Source: Pseudomonas protegens
GTDB lineage: Bacteria > Pseudomonadota > Gammaproteobacteria > Pseudomonadales > Pseudomonadaceae
Assembly (NCBI RefSeq): GCF_013407925.2
Contig: NZ_CP060201.1
Coordinates: 3,946,001 to 4,010,000 of the forward strand
DNA length: 64,000 bases
Reading direction: 5' to 3'
The notes beneath the pieces are model-generated. The model saw only the letters and a list, made by a program, of their open reading frames with translations, was not told the DNA's origin and did no database searches. Position numbers and translations under genes: made by a program. Shown in pieces: positions 29,164 through 41,462 of the stretch (position 1 is the stretch's first letter; the number at the start of each line of letters is the position of its first letter).

Positions 29164-30482
29164 TGTGCCGCCTGTTCAGCGCCAGGCAGCTTGATTTCGA
29201 CGTAGGCCTCGTCACGGATCTGCCGCAACCAGGTCTGCAGCTCTTCGTCGTACTTGCGGTTGCGCAGGACGGTCATGGCTTGTTGCTCGCGGGCCTGACT
29301 GGTGCTGTCGGTGGCGCGACGGCCAAGGACTTCCAGTACATGCCAGCCATAAGGGCTCTTGAACGGCTTGGACAGCTGACCTTGTGGGGTCTTGGCCATC
29401 ACTTCGCGGAATTCCGGCACCAGGGCGTTCGGGTCGATCCAGTTGAGATCGCCGCCGTTGAGCGCCGAGCCTGGGTCTTCCGAGTAGCTTTTCGCCAGTT
29501 CGGCGAAGTCTTCGCCGGCTTCGATGCGCTCGTAGAGCTTCTGCGCCAGGCGCTTGGTTTCTTCTTCGCTGCGAATTTCGCTCGGCTTGATCAGGATGTG
29601 GCGTACATGCACTTCATCACGCACCTGATTGCCGCCGCCGCGCTTGTCCAGCAGCTTGAGGATGATGAAACCGCCAGGGGTGCGCGCGGGCTGGGTGATA
29701 TCGCCCACGGCCATTGCGCTCAGTTCACGATCGAAAGGAGGGGGCAGTTGAGCGGCTTTACGCCAGCCCATGTCGCCGCCTTCCAGGGCGTTGTCGCTGC
29801 CGGAGCGGGCAATCGCCAGTTGGGCGAAGTCCGCACCTTGCTTGAGTTGCTGGTACACGTCCATGGCCTGGCGAGCGGCGCTCTGAATCGCTTCGGAGTT
29901 GGCGCTTTCCGGGGTCGGGATCAGGATATTGGCCAGGTGCAGTTCTTCGGAGAGCTGCATCTTGCCCAGGTCCGAGGCCAGGAAGTTCTTCACTTCCTGC
30001 TCCGATACCTGAATGCGTTCGGCCACACGGCGTTGACGCACGCGGCTGATGATCATCTCGCGGCGCACCTGATCACGAGCGTCTTCATAAGACAGGCCGT
30101 CGTGAGCCAGGGCGGCACGGAACTGCTCGATGCTCATGCTGTTGCGCTGGGCAATGGTGCCGATGGCCTGGTTCAGCTCTTCATCGGTGATGCGGATGCC
30201 GGAACGTTCGCCAATCTGCAATTGCAGGTTTTCAACGATCAGGCGTTCCAGAACTTGCTGTTCCAGAACGCTGGTAGGCGGTACGCCACCGCCACGCTTG
30301 GCGATGGTTTGCTGGACTTCGTGAACCCGCTGGTCCAACTGGCTCTGCATGACCACGTCGTTATCGACGATGGCCACCACTTTGTCGATGGACTGCACCG
30401 CGGCGCTGGCCGCGGTACTCAGGAACAGCGCGCCCAGCATCAGCGGGCGCAGACAATCAGAAAGCTTGGTCTTCACGTTCAC
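29160..30482 (-). CDS. surA: periplasmic chaperone and peptidyl-prolyl isomerase SurA
   Basis: 440 residues with a signal peptide (cleavage near ASAAV), an N-terminal chaperone domain, two parvulin domains (about 175-275 and 285-385) and a C-terminal helix. It escorts outer-membrane beta-barrel proteins to BAM and is especially needed for LptD, encoded immediately upstream. It begins at a GTG behind AAGG, 26 bases inside the end of lptD. Confidence 0.96.
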   Translation of the reverse strand: MNVKTKLSDCLRPLMLGALFLSTAASAAVQSIDKVVAIVDNDVVMQSQLDQRVHEVQQTIAKRGGGVPPTSVLEQQVLERLIVENLQLQIGERSGIRITDEELNQAIGTIAQRNSMSIEQFRAALAHDGLSYEDARDQVRREMIISRVRQRRVAERIQVSEQEVKNFLASDLGKMQLSEELHLANILIPTPESANSEAIQSAARQAMDVYQQLKQGADFAQLAIARSGSDNALEGGDMGWRKAAQLPPPFDRELSAMAVGDITQPARTPGGFIILKLLDKRGGGNQVRDEVHVRHILIKPSEIRSEEETKRLAQKLYERIEAGEDFAELAKSYSEDPGSALNGGDLNWIDPNALVPEFREVMAKTPQGQLSKPFKSPYGWHVLEVLGRRATDSTSQAREQQAMTVLRNRKYDEELQTWLRQIRDEAYVEIKLPGAEQAAQ

Positions 30483-33273
30483 GATAACCTTGGATGCCTT
30501 TGTCGAGGAAGCTCTCTACTTTGGTGCCCATGACGCCACCGAGACCCTTCAGAACAATTTGGAGGAAGATGCCGCGGTCGCCTTTCTCGTTCTCCGGAGC
30601 GTTCTGACTGAACTCGTCATACTTGACCCAGTAACGGCTGATCAGGCGCAGTTTCCAGCAGCAGTTGTCGTATTCGAAACCACCGAAGGCCTCGAGCGTG
30701 CGGTTACGGTTGTAGTCGTACTGCCAACGGCTGATGGCGTTCCATTGCGGCACGATCGGCCAGATCACCGAGAAGTCATGCTGCTGGATCTTGTAGTAGT
30801 CCTTCACGTAGCCAGGCTGGCCCGGAGTGCCGTAGTCGCCCCCCATTTTCCAGGTGCCGCTGTTCTGGTCATAGCGGATCTGGTCGTTGCGATAGCGATA
30901 GCCGGCGTTGACCACCTTGTTCGGGTTGTCTTCAGGCTGGTAGTGGAACATCGCACTACCGGAACGCGGGCTGTGGCTGTCCGGGTCCCAGTTGTACTCG
31001 GCGGTGGTACGCCAATCGCGGTTGAAGCGATATTCGTATTCAAGCGCGTAAGGCGAGACGTTGGACGTGGCGTCGGCGCGGGTGCGGTAATCAAGGCCCG
31101 GTAGCTGGACCGTACGATCCTTGAAGTAAAGAGCCTGGCCGACGCTGATGCGTTGACGCTGGAAGCCGTTGTCCTCGATCCAGCGGCTGGTTACACCCAG
31201 GGACAACTTGTTCTCGTCACCGACGCGGTCCGAACCGGAGAAGCGGTTGTCGCGGAACAGCGACGCGTAGTTAAAGGTGTATTCGCCGGTATCGAACACC
31301 GGGATGTCCTTCTGATCTTCCTCGGGGACATAGAGGTAGAACGCGCGCGGTTCCAGGGTCTGGCGGTAGTTCTTGCCAAACCATTGGGTGTCACGGTCGA
31401 AGTAAAGGCCGCCGTCGACACTGGCGATTGGAACGCCACGGTTCTGCGAGCTCTTGTAGGACTCGCCCAATGCCGAGGCGTTATTTCTATTGCTGACCAA
31501 GTCGCCTTTGCCTTGCGCATCCAGATCAAGATTGTATTGGGTGTACATGTACTTGAGGGATGGTGTCAGGTAGCCATAACTCCAGTTCAGCGGCAGGCTG
31601 ACACCGGGTTTGAGGTTCAGGCGGTCGCCGTTGGAGCGTGCCAGACCAGCAACGTTGGTATCAAGACGTGGGGTGCCCACTGTGCCGTTCGAGTTGAACG
31701 GGCCACCATCTTTGTCTGTGTAGTTACCATTGAGCAGATCCCGCTCAAACCTCACCAGCTCGGTTTCATAGGTGAAATCCAAACCTTGCGGATGGTACGG
31801 CAGAGCACCGTTGAAGGTAATCTGCGGTAGTCGGTTGTACGGAGTGATGTTGGACACGCTCGCCAGCTCGTACGCCTGCACGTTCAGGCGCGCGGTGTAG
31901 TCGTCGCCACGATAGGTCACGACGCCTTGCTGGTTAACATAGTCGGTGGACTTCACACCAATCTGATCGGTCTGCAGATCCTGGAAGTAATAAGGATCGC
32001 TGATCTTGGTGTAGTCGACTTCGGTCATCAGACGCGAATCAAGCCCGCCCTTGTGCTGCCAGTTGAGCATGTACCGGGTTTTTTCGTAATCGGTCTGCTT
32101 GCTGCGATCGGTATCGTCGTCGTTGAGGTAGGCCGCGCCGAACTGACCTTCGCTGCTTTTGGTCAGGTAACGGAATTCGCCTTCCATCAACAAGCCGCGC
32201 TTGGTCATGTAGCGTGGGTACAACGTGGCGTCGTAGTTCGGCGCCAGGTTGAAGTAGTACGGCGTGACCAGCATGAAACCGGTGTCGCTGCCGGTACTGA
32301 TGCTCGGCGGCAGGAAGCCGGACTGACGACGGTCGTCGATCGGGAAGTAGATATACGGGGTGTAGAGCACCGGAATATCTTTGACCCGCAAGGTCACGTT
32401 GGTCGCGGTGCCGAAGCCGGTGGCCGGGTTCAAGGTGATGTTGTTGCCCTTGAGCTGCCAGGCGTTGCTGTTCGGTTCGCAGGTGGTGTACGTACCATCC
32501 TTGAGGCGGATGATGGCGTTTTCCGCACGCTTGGCGTACAGCGCGCTGCCCCGCACCCGCGACTTGTGCATCACGTATTCGGCGTTGTCGACCTTGGCTT
32601 CACCGGTGTCGAGCTGCACGTCGGCGTGGTCGCCGACCATCAGCGTGCCGTTGTCGCGAATGCGCACGTTGCCGCTCAGCTCGCCGCGGTTCTCGGCCTG
32701 GTACAGGTTGGCCTCGTCGGCCTCGACCTGCATGCTGCCCTGGCGCATGACCACGTCGCCGGCCAGGGTCGCCACTTGTTCTTCCTGCTGATAACGCGAG
32801 GCCTTGGCGCCGATAAAGGTCGGGGCGTCACTTTTATTCGTCTTGTCATTCATGCCAGGACGAATCGGTTCGATATAGGAACCAGAGCAGTAAGGACCGG
32901 TCTCGGCCAATTGAGCGGCGGTGAGCTTCTCACGCGGCACCCAGTCGAGGTGGCTGTAGTCCGCACTGCGGGACTTCAATCCACGGCCTTTGGCTTCAGT
33001 GACCAGCACGGGCTTGTCGCCGGCAGCCTGATCCGCTGCGCCGCTGTCGGTGGCATTGCTGGAACTGACCGAGTTGGCGTCATGAATCGGCCGTGGAGGC
33101 AGTTGGGCTGCGCTGGCTTTCGGCGCACAGGCCCAGCCACCCGAAGCAGAGACTGAGCAGTCATACTGTTCCGCGGCGACCACGAAGGAAGTGGCTAGAG
33201 GTTGCAGGGCCAGCAAACCGCCGGTAACCAGCAACGGGAATTTTTTACGAAACGCGGGGGATTTCAATGCCAT
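30457..33273 (-). CDS. lptD: LPS-assembly outer-membrane protein LptD
   Basis: 938 residues from the ATG at 33273 (a frame 17 codons longer lacks a signal-peptide start). Signal peptide to about A34, then a Pseudomonas-type N-terminal extension, an OstA/LptA-like periplasmic domain (about 170-290) and a 26-strand beta-barrel. Cysteines C39 and C49 near the N-terminus and a CC pair near the C-terminus (YDNCCWKL) are those needed for disulfide rearrangement. With LptE it inserts lipopolysaccharide into the outer leaflet. It is divergent from amgK and its 3' end overlaps surA. Confidence 0.96.
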   Translation of the reverse strand: MALKSPAFRKKFPLLVTGGLLALQPLATSFVVAAEQYDCSVSASGGWACAPKASAAQLPPRPIHDANSVSSSNATDSGAADQAAGDKPVLVTEAKGRGLKSRSADYSHLDWVPREKLTAAQLAETGPYCSGSYIEPIRPGMNDKTNKSDAPTFIGAKASRYQQEEQVATLAGDVVMRQGSMQVEADEANLYQAENRGELSGNVRIRDNGTLMVGDHADVQLDTGEAKVDNAEYVMHKSRVRGSALYAKRAENAIIRLKDGTYTTCEPNSNAWQLKGNNITLNPATGFGTATNVTLRVKDIPVLYTPYIYFPIDDRRQSGFLPPSISTGSDTGFMLVTPYYFNLAPNYDATLYPRYMTKRGLLMEGEFRYLTKSSEGQFGAAYLNDDDTDRSKQTDYEKTRYMLNWQHKGGLDSRLMTEVDYTKISDPYYFQDLQTDQIGVKSTDYVNQQGVVTYRGDDYTARLNVQAYELASVSNITPYNRLPQITFNGALPYHPQGLDFTYETELVRFERDLLNGNYTDKDGGPFNSNGTVGTPRLDTNVAGLARSNGDRLNLKPGVSLPLNWSYGYLTPSLKYMYTQYNLDLDAQGKGDLVSNRNNASALGESYKSSQNRGVPIASVDGGLYFDRDTQWFGKNYRQTLEPRAFYLYVPEEDQKDIPVFDTGEYTFNYASLFRDNRFSGSDRVGDENKLSLGVTSRWIEDNGFQRQRISVGQALYFKDRTVQLPGLDYRTRADATSNVSPYALEYEYRFNRDWRTTAEYNWDPDSHSPRSGSAMFHYQPEDNPNKVVNAGYRYRNDQIRYDQNSGTWKMGGDYGTPGQPGYVKDYYKIQQHDFSVIWPIVPQWNAISRWQYDYNRNRTLEAFGGFEYDNCCWKLRLISRYWVKYDEFSQNAPENEKGDRGIFLQIVLKGLGGVMGTKVESFLDKGIQGYREREDQAF

Positions 33274-33374
33274 CTTATTAGTCCGGGCTTCCTGCGTGCC
33301 ATCTGCCCGCGGTGTGGGCCGCACGCCTCTCGATGGTCTGAAAAAGATGCTGGATAATAAAGCATGACCCGCTT

Positions 33375-33390
33375 GACGGCTAGCGCCGTC
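33375..33390 (+). promoter_or_regulatory. short hairpin before the amgK ribosome site
   Basis: GACGGC, TAGC, GCCGTC, ending one base before the GGAG of amgK. It may modulate translation or be incidental. The 130-bp lptD-amgK gap must hold both divergent promoters; GATAAT at about 33353-33358 is a possible -10 for amgK. Confidence 0.3.
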
Positions 33391-33403
33391 GGAGACCCTT
33401 GTA

Positions 33404-35100
<1,697 letters not shown>

Positions 35101-35101
35101 T

Positions 35102-35869
35102 ATGTGGTGGCCAGGGACTCTGATCGGAGCCGGAGCGGGTTTTGCAATTGCCAGCATTCCGGGGGCCATGCTTGGGGCATTGTTGGGGCAGGCGCTGGAC
35201 CGGCGTCTGCAACTGCACAGCTGGGCACATGTGCGTGAGCGTCTGGGTGGACCCTCTGCGTTGCGCAACGATGAACTGTTGTTCGTGCTGTTGGGGCGCC
35301 TGGCGAAAAGTGACGGGCGAGTGGTGGACGGGCACATTCAGCAGGCACGCCAGGAAATGCGCTCGCTGGACATGAATGATGCGGCGCAGCGCAGGGCCAT
35401 AGCGGCTTTCAATCGGGGCAAGTCGGGCAATGACCGTCTGCACGGTTATCTGCGGCGCCTCAGAGCCCAGCCCCACGCCGCGGAAGGGGTGTTGCGCGCC
35501 TGTTGGCGCATGGTCTGGGCCGATGGCCGGGTAGGGCCGGCCGAGCGTGAACTGATCCAGCTCTGGGGCAAGTGGCTGGGCTGGACGTCGGAGCAGATCC
35601 AGGCCCTGGCACAGGAGTATGGTCCGGCAAGACGCGCGCTGGCCGAAACGCCGCTGACCTATCAGGAGGCACTACGCTTGCTGGGTGTCGCCGCCACCAG
35701 CGAGCCATCGCAGATCAAGCGCGCCTATCGACGACTGCTCAGCCGCCATCACCCGGACAAGATTGCCGGCAGTGGCGCCAGTACGGAGCAGATACGTGAG
35801 GCCACGGAAAAGACTCGGGAACTGCACAGCGCCTATGCCCTGATCCGCCAGCGCCGGGATTTTCGCTGA
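35102..35869 (+). CDS. TerB/J-domain co-chaperone (DjlA-like)
   Basis: 255 residues. One glycine-rich N-terminal membrane segment (about 5-28), a TerB-like helical domain (about 55-170) and a C-terminal J-domain with HPD at 217-219. This is the plan of DjlA, an inner-membrane co-chaperone for DnaK. It starts one base after the murU stop and is probably in the same transcript. It is convergent with the DUF3530 gene. Confidence 0.88.
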   Translation: MWWPGTLIGAGAGFAIASIPGAMLGALLGQALDRRLQLHSWAHVRERLGGPSALRNDELLFVLLGRLAKSDGRVVDGHIQQARQEMRSLDMNDAAQRRAIAAFNRGKSGNDRLHGYLRRLRAQPHAAEGVLRACWRMVWADGRVGPAERELIQLWGKWLGWTSEQIQALAQEYGPARRALAETPLTYQEALRLLGVAATSEPSQIKRAYRRLLSRHHPDKIAGSGASTEQIREATEKTRELHSAYALIRQRRDFR

Positions 35870-35926
35870 GATCGATAAGCCTGGGCCGCGCCGCCGTCGT
35901 CACTTGGGCGATGGCGGCCGGTGCCT

Positions 35927-36916
35927 TCAGCTGTCGGTCTGTTGTGGGTTCAGCCAGCCGCGGACCCGGCGGAACAATTGCTCTTGCTGGGCGGCAGCAT
36001 TGCCGGGCAGGGCCTTGAGCGGGATCTGGCTGAAGTTCGAGTGCTTCAGGCGCTTGCTGGCTTGCAGTCGCTCCAGGGCGGCTTTCTGGGCGGCGCTCTT
36101 GTCGGTGTAGAAAAAGTCCGCGGTGGCCAGTTTCAGGGTGGGTGTCAGTTCCGCCAGTTGCGGTTTGCCATTGGCCGGCGCTTGAGCGGCCACCATCACC
36201 AGCTTCTGCACTTGCGAGGGCTGCTTCTCGCTCAGGTAGCGGGCGGCCCAGTAGGCGCCCGTGCCATGCCCCAGAAGCACGATGCTGCGCGCATTCTGTT
36301 GTTCGGCGAAGGCCAGGGCCGCGTCGATCCGGGTAAAGATACGCTCGGCATCGGCCTTGACCTGTTCCTCGGTACTTTCCGCGACCACGCGATCGGCCAC
36401 CTCGGCTTCGCCGCCGGCCACCTGCTCGATGGGCTTGGCTTCAGTGCTGGCATCCTTGGCGGTGTTGCTCTTGTCGGTGGGCGCCGGAGCCGCCTCGACC
36501 ACCCGCGCCTGGGCGGCTTCGCTGAGCATGTCCGGCAGGGTCAGGCTCAGGCTGCCCCAGTCGGTGTCCGGCAGTTTGTTGCGCAGTGGCGCCACGGCTT
36601 GCGGCCAGTCAGCTGTTTCACCGGCGCCGGGGAGGATAATCACCACGCCCTTGGGGTCGCTGGCGTTGGCTGGCTTCCACAGGGCCAGGAAGGTGTCGCC
36701 GCCGGCTTGCAGTTGCTGTTGTTCCTGGGCTGGCAACTGACGTGCCAGGGCGCTGGCATCTTCCTGGCTGCGCTCGGGCAGGGGTTGGCGTTGAGCCGGT
36801 TGTTCCTCGGGGGCCTTGGTTTCCGGAGCCGGATCGGCGGCTTGCGCAGAAAAGGTCCAGGGCAGGATCAGCGACAGGCACAATGCAGGCAGTGCCGAGC
36901 GGTGGACAAGGGGCAT
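35927..36916 (-). CDS. DUF3530 family, alpha/beta-hydrolase-like exported protein
   Basis: 329 residues with a signal peptide (cleavage after AQA, about 26). An alpha/beta-hydrolase fold is suggested by GVVIILPGAGE and LLGHGTGAYWAARY, but the nucleophile elbow reads GHGTG instead of GHSxG, so the catalytic serine is missing. An alanine- and glutamate-rich, low-complexity linker lies at about 140-195. Function unknown; not obviously linked to its neighbours, although it is divergent from agtS with only about 75 bp between them. Confidence 0.8.
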   Translation of the reverse strand: MPLVHRSALPALCLSLILPWTFSAQAADPAPETKAPEEQPAQRQPLPERSQEDASALARQLPAQEQQQLQAGGDTFLALWKPANASDPKGVVIILPGAGETADWPQAVAPLRNKLPDTDWGSLSLTLPDMLSEAAQARVVEAAPAPTDKSNTAKDASTEAKPIEQVAGGEAEVADRVVAESTEEQVKADAERIFTRIDAALAFAEQQNARSIVLLGHGTGAYWAARYLSEKQPSQVQKLVMVAAQAPANGKPQLAELTPTLKLATADFFYTDKSAAQKAALERLQASKRLKHSNFSQIPLKALPGNAAAQQEQLFRRVRGWLNPQQTDS

Positions 36917-36990
36917 CGGATATTCCAGGCCAGAAGTAATTCCGGCAGCCTAATGGGTTGGTCAGTATTTGTCAGGGTGTGAGACTTCAG

Positions 36991-39390
36991 ATGATGCTTT
37001 TTCGCTGCCTTTTGCTTATCGGCTGTGTCGGCCTTCCCTTGATAGGCTGGGCGGCGCCGACGCCCCATGGGCCCATGGCGGCCTTGAGTCAGGAGCAGCG
37101 GCAATGGCTTGAGCAGCATCCGGAGTTGCGCGTGGGGCTGGTGCTGCAGGCGCCTTTCGCGCAGTACGACCGGCGCTTGCAGCGTTTGTCCGGAGCCAAC
37201 GTCGAACTGATGCAGGCGCTGGCCCAGGCGCTGCAGATCGAGCTCAGCTGGCGCAACTTTCCCGATCAGGCGCAACTGGAAAGAGCCCTGCGTGACGGCG
37301 AAGTGGACATGGCTCCGGGCCTGACCCAGACGCCTGCTGGCCTGCGCCTGTGGCTGTTCAGCGACCCTTACATGCGTGTGCCGCAACTGGTGGTGGGGGA
37401 GCGCAAGGGGGCCGGCGCGGTAGAACTGGAAAAGCTCGACAGCCAGGCCCGGGTCGCCGTGCGGATGCCCAGCGCGGTGGCCGACTATCTGCGTCAGACC
37501 TATCCCAATCTGAACCTGCAAGGGGTGCCCCTGGAGCGCCAGGCCCTGCAGTTGCTGCTCAGCCAGCAGGCCCGTTATGCGGTAGTGGACGAGGCCCAGC
37601 TCAGCCGCTTGTCGGCGGAGGCGGAGTTCTCCGGGCTGGCGGTGGTGGGCGACATTGGCCTGCCGCAGCTGTTGCGGGTGGCGACCCGGCGCGACTGGCC
37701 GGAGCTGGCCAGCATCGTCGAAAGAGCCTTGCATGCGATCCCGGCCAAGGACCTGGAACAACTTCACAGTCGCTGGCTGCAGCCCAAGTACCCGCGGCTG
37801 GGGCAGTCCCCCGGCGTCTGGCAGAACCTCAGCCTGCTGCTGGTGATCCTGCTGCTGGCCAGCCTGGCGATCGTTTTCTGGCAGCGCCGTCAGCAACGAG
37901 GACTGGAGCAGCGCCTGTTGGCGGCTCGCGAGGACATCGCCCTGCGCGCCGCCAGCGAAGAGGCCCTGCGCCTGACGCAGTTTTCCATCGACCAGAGCAC
38001 CGTGGGCATTCTCTGGGTCAACTGGGACAGCCATGTGCGCTACGCCAATCGCGCCGCCGAGGAGATGCTGGGTTATCCGTCGGGCGGGGTGATCGACCGG
38101 CCGCTGATCGATTTCGAACCCAACCTGCACATGGACCGCTGGCTCAACCTGTGGAAACGCGCCCGGGCCAGCGAAGACGGCGCGCAAAGCTTCGAGACGG
38201 AGTGCGTGCGCGCGGATGGCAGCATCCTGCCGGCGGACGTGTCATTGAGCTTCCTGCGCTTTCGCGACAGCGAATACCTGGTGGTCTATCTCAACGACGT
38301 CACCGAGCGCCGTCGGGCCCTGGCGGCCCTGCGTGAAAGTGAGGCGCGTCTGCAGGGCATCGCCGCCAACGTTCCGGGCCTGGTATTTCGCCTGGAGCGG
38401 GCGCCGGTCACCGGGCAGATCGACTTTGCCTACATCAGCGAAGGCAGCGAAACCCTGGTGGGCTACCCGCCGGCGGTACTGGCCCACCGGGACACCGGCT
38501 TGCGCAGCCTGGTGCACCCGGATGACAAGGCCAGTTACCACCAGACCCAGGACCAGGCCCTGGATACCGACAGCGACTGGTCCTGGCAGGGCCGCATCCT
38601 GACCCGTCAGGGTCAGCAGCGCTGGGCCGAGATCAAGGCCATTACCCGGCGTCTAGACGACGGCGCCTTCGTCTGGGACGGCATTGTCTGGGACATCAGC
38701 GAAAGCAAGCGCATCGAGTTGGAACTGGCCAGCTCCCGGGAGCAATTGCGCGAGCTGTCGGCGCACCTGGAGAGCGTGCGCGAGGAAGAAAAGGCCCGCA
38801 TTGCCCGGGAAGTGCATGACGAGCTGGGGCAGATGCTCACCGTGCTCAAACTGGAAACCTCCATGTGCGAGCTGGCCTATGCCCAGCTCGACCCGGGCCT
38901 GCATGAGCGCCTCAACAGCATGAAGCGCCTGATTGCCCAGCTGTTCCAACTGGTGCGGGACGTGGCCACGGCGCTGCGGCCGCCGATCCTCGATGCGGGC
39001 ATTGCCTCGGCCATCGAATGGCAGGCCCGGCGTTTCGAGGCGCGCACCCAGATTCCTTGCCTGGTGCAGGTGCCGGACAACCTGCCACGCTTGAGTGACG
39101 CCAAGGCCATTGGCCTGTTCCGCATCCTCCAGGAGGCCCTGACCAATGTCATGCGTCATGCCCAGGCGCATACTGTGGAGCTGTCCCTGACCCTGGAAGG
39201 CGCGGAACTGTGCATGAGCATCAGCGATGACGGTCTGGGCTTCGACACCGCCTCAGCGCGCCCGACCTCCTTTGGCCTGGTGGGCATGCGCGAGCGGGTG
39301 TTGATCATGGGCGGCAGCCTGGTGCTGCACAGCGAGCAGGGCGAAGGCACCACCTTGAGCGTCCGGGTGCCCCTGGATCCAGAAGAATAA
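36991..39390 (+). CDS. agtS: AgtS-like hybrid-input sensor histidine kinase
   Basis: 799 residues from ATG 36991. Signal peptide or anchor, a type-3 solute-binding periplasmic domain (about 30-250), one membrane helix (about 267-288), two PAS/PAC domains (about 310-560), a HisKA_3 dimerisation domain with phospho-acceptor H609 (REVHDELGQ) and a HATPase domain. PAO1 AgtSR, in the same gene neighbourhood, responds to 5-aminovalerate and GABA and activates agtABCD. The start is not certain: a GTG lies four codons earlier. The agtR start follows 13 bp after the stop. Confidence 0.83.
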   Translation: MMLFRCLLLIGCVGLPLIGWAAPTPHGPMAALSQEQRQWLEQHPELRVGLVLQAPFAQYDRRLQRLSGANVELMQALAQALQIELSWRNFPDQAQLERALRDGEVDMAPGLTQTPAGLRLWLFSDPYMRVPQLVVGERKGAGAVELEKLDSQARVAVRMPSAVADYLRQTYPNLNLQGVPLERQALQLLLSQQARYAVVDEAQLSRLSAEAEFSGLAVVGDIGLPQLLRVATRRDWPELASIVERALHAIPAKDLEQLHSRWLQPKYPRLGQSPGVWQNLSLLLVILLLASLAIVFWQRRQQRGLEQRLLAAREDIALRAASEEALRLTQFSIDQSTVGILWVNWDSHVRYANRAAEEMLGYPSGGVIDRPLIDFEPNLHMDRWLNLWKRARASEDGAQSFETECVRADGSILPADVSLSFLRFRDSEYLVVYLNDVTERRRALAALRESEARLQGIAANVPGLVFRLERAPVTGQIDFAYISEGSETLVGYPPAVLAHRDTGLRSLVHPDDKASYHQTQDQALDTDSDWSWQGRILTRQGQQRWAEIKAITRRLDDGAFVWDGIVWDISESKRIELELASSREQLRELSAHLESVREEEKARIAREVHDELGQMLTVLKLETSMCELAYAQLDPGLHERLNSMKRLIAQLFQLVRDVATALRPPILDAGIASAIEWQARRFEARTQIPCLVQVPDNLPRLSDAKAIGLFRILQEALTNVMRHAQAHTVELSLTLEGAELCMSISDDGLGFDTASARPTSFGLVGMRERVLIMGGSLVLHSEQGEGTTLSVRVPLDPEE

Positions 39391-39403
39391 TGAGGAGAAG
39401 CGC

Positions 39404-40033
39404 GTGATCCGTGTACTGGTAGCCGAAGACCACACCATTGTCCGAGAGGGCATCAAGCAGCTGATCGGGCTGGCCAAGGATCTCACGGTGGTGGGGGAGG
39501 CGAGCAACGGCGAGCAACTGCTGGAAACCCTGCGCCAGGTGAGCTGCGAAGTGGTGCTGCTGGACATCTCCATGCCCGGGGTGAACGGTCTGGAGGCGAT
39601 TCCGCGGATTCGCGCGCTGCACAACCCGCCAGCGATTCTGGTGCTGTCGATGCACGATGAGGCGCAGATGGCCGCCCGGGCGCTGAAGATCGGCGCTGCC
39701 GGCTACGCCACCAAGGACAGCGACCCGTCGCTGCTGCTGACCGCGATTCGCAAGGTGGCCTCGGGTGGGCGCTACATCGATCCGGACCTGGCGGACCGCA
39801 TGGTCTTCGAAGTCGGCCTGACCGATGCCCGGCCTTTGCATTCGCTGCTGTCCGAGCGGGAGTTCTCGGTCTTCGAACGCCTGGCGCAAGGGGCCAATGT
39901 CAACGACATCGCCCAGCAACTGGCGCTGAGCAGCAAGACCATCAGCACCCACAAGGCGCGGCTGATGCAAAAACTCAACGTCACGTCCCTGGCCGAGCTG
40001 GTGAAGTACGCCATGGAGCACAAGTTGCTCTGA
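39404..40033 (+). CDS. agtR: AgtR-like NarL/FixJ response regulator
   Basis: 209 residues. Receiver domain with phospho-acceptor D54 (LLDISMPG) and conserved E8-D9 and lysine (ATKDSD), then a LuxR-type helix-turn-helix (VNDIAQQLALSSKTISTHKARLMQKL region). It starts with GTG behind GGAGAAG. Partner of the kinase upstream; the candidate operator at 40170-40187 lies between it and agtA. Confidence 0.88.
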   Translation: MIRVLVAEDHTIVREGIKQLIGLAKDLTVVGEASNGEQLLETLRQVSCEVVLLDISMPGVNGLEAIPRIRALHNPPAILVLSMHDEAQMAARALKIGAAGYATKDSDPSLLLTAIRKVASGGRYIDPDLADRMVFEVGLTDARPLHSLLSEREFSVFERLAQGANVNDIAQQLALSSKTISTHKARLMQKLNVTSLAELVKYAMEHKLL

Positions 40034-40043
40034 CACCTTCTGC

Positions 40044-40074
40044 AGTGCCCTCTCCACCTCCCGGGGAGGGCACT
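40044..40074 (+). terminator. hairpin after agtR, probable terminator
   Basis: 12-bp stem with one mismatch (AGTGCCCTCTCC/GGGGAGGGCACT) 10 bp after the agtR stop. The following tract (TATCCATTTA) is poor in T, so efficiency is uncertain. Confidence 0.55.
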
Positions 40075-40169
40075 TATCCATTTACGACATCCCCGCTGTC
40101 GGGCTTTTGCCGTTTCTTGCCGCTTGCAGCTCGCCGCTGACCACCGCCCTTATCCAATCCCGCCATCCT

Positions 40170-40187
40170 TGTAGGGCAATCCCTACA
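40170..40187 (+). promoter_or_regulatory. perfect dyad upstream of agtA, candidate AgtR operator
   Basis: TGTAGGG, CAAT, CCCTACA: 7-bp arms and a 4-base centre, 108 bp before the agtA start. Size and symmetry suit a NarL-type dimer. It is the only perfect dyad in the 261-bp gap. The ribosome site of agtA is AAAGG at about 40284-40288. Confidence 0.5.
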
Positions 40188-40294
40188 GGTAACCTTCCAG
40201 GCGGCTGAGGCGAATCTCTCCTGAGCCCCGATTTGCCTGACCCACGCGCTCCACTAGGCTTGTTCCACAGCCGTCTAAAACAAAAGGTGTGGGT

Positions 40295-41419
40295 ATGAGC
40301 GAGGTCGTTTCAAGCGCTGGGGCCAACGATGTTCTGGTCAGTTTTCGTGGTGTGCAGAAGAGCTACGACGGCGAGAACCTGATCGTCAAAGACCTCAACC
40401 TGGAAATTCGCAAAGGCGAGTTCCTCACCCTGCTGGGGCCGTCCGGTTCCGGCAAGACCACCAGCCTGATGATGCTGGCCGGTTTCGAGACGCCGACCGC
40501 CGGTGAGATCCAGCTGGCCGGGCGTGCCATCAACAATGTGCCACCGCACAAGCGCGACATCGGCATGGTGTTCCAGAACTACGCCCTGTTCCCGCACATG
40601 ACCGTGGCCGAGAACCTCGGCTTTCCGCTGTCGGTGCGTGGCCTGGGCAAGACCGACATCAGCGAGCGGGTCAAGCGCGTGCTGAGCATGGTCCAGCTCG
40701 ACGCCTTCGCCCAGCGCTACCCGGCGCAACTGTCCGGCGGCCAGCAACAGCGGGTGGCCCTGGCCCGCGCCCTGGTGTTCGAGCCGCAACTGGTGCTGAT
40801 GGACGAACCCCTCGGCGCCCTCGACAAGCAGTTGCGCGAGCACATGCAGATGGAGATCAAGCACCTGCACCAGCGCCTGGGCGTGACCGTGGTCTACGTG
40901 ACTCACGATCAGGGCGAAGCCCTGACCATGTCCGACCGGGTGGCGGTGTTCCACCAGGGCGAGATCCAGCAGATCGCGCCGCCGCGCACCCTCTACGAAG
41001 AGCCGAAGAACACCTTCGTCGCCAACTTCATTGGCGAGAACAACCGTCTCAACGGCCGCCTGCACAGCCATAACGGCGAGCGCTGCGTGGTGGAGCTGGG
41101 GCGTGGCGAGAAAGTCGAAGCGCTGGCGGTGAACGTCGGCCGCGTCGGCGAGCCTGTGACCCTGTCCATCCGGCCGGAGCGCGTGAGCCTCAACGGCTCC
41201 AGCGAAAGCTGCGCCAACCGCTTCTCCGGGAGGGTGGCGGAATTCATCTATCTGGGCGACCACGTCCGGGTGCGCCTGGAAGTCTGCGGCAAGAGCGACT
41301 TCTTCGTGAAACAGCCGATTGCCGAGCTCGATCCTGCGCTGGCGGTGGGTGACGTGGTGCCGCTTGGCTGGCAAGTCGAGCACGTTCGCGCGCTTGACCC
41401 GCTTCTAGAGGCGAACTGA
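40295..41419 (+). CDS. agtA: 5-aminovalerate/GABA ABC importer, ATP-binding subunit
   Basis: 374 residues from ATG 40295 behind AAAGG; a GTG two codons earlier is less well placed. Walker A GPSGSGKT at 48-55, signature LSGGQQQR, Walker B VLMDEP and a C-terminal TOBE domain: the PotA type of importer ATPase. PAO1 AgtABCD imports 5-aminovalerate and GABA. First gene of agtABCD, behind agtSR. The substrate is inferred from gene order and family. Confidence 0.85.
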   Translation: MSEVVSSAGANDVLVSFRGVQKSYDGENLIVKDLNLEIRKGEFLTLLGPSGSGKTTSLMMLAGFETPTAGEIQLAGRAINNVPPHKRDIGMVFQNYALFPHMTVAENLGFPLSVRGLGKTDISERVKRVLSMVQLDAFAQRYPAQLSGGQQQRVALARALVFEPQLVLMDEPLGALDKQLREHMQMEIKHLHQRLGVTVVYVTHDQGEALTMSDRVAVFHQGEIQQIAPPRTLYEEPKNTFVANFIGENNRLNGRLHSHNGERCVVELGRGEKVEALAVNVGRVGEPVTLSIRPERVSLNGSSESCANRFSGRVAEFIYLGDHVRVRLEVCGKSDFFVKQPIAELDPALAVGDVVPLGWQVEHVRALDPLLEAN

Positions 41420-41462
41420 TCGCCCCCCTGCAACACCAACCAGCACGTGGAGAACACAATAA

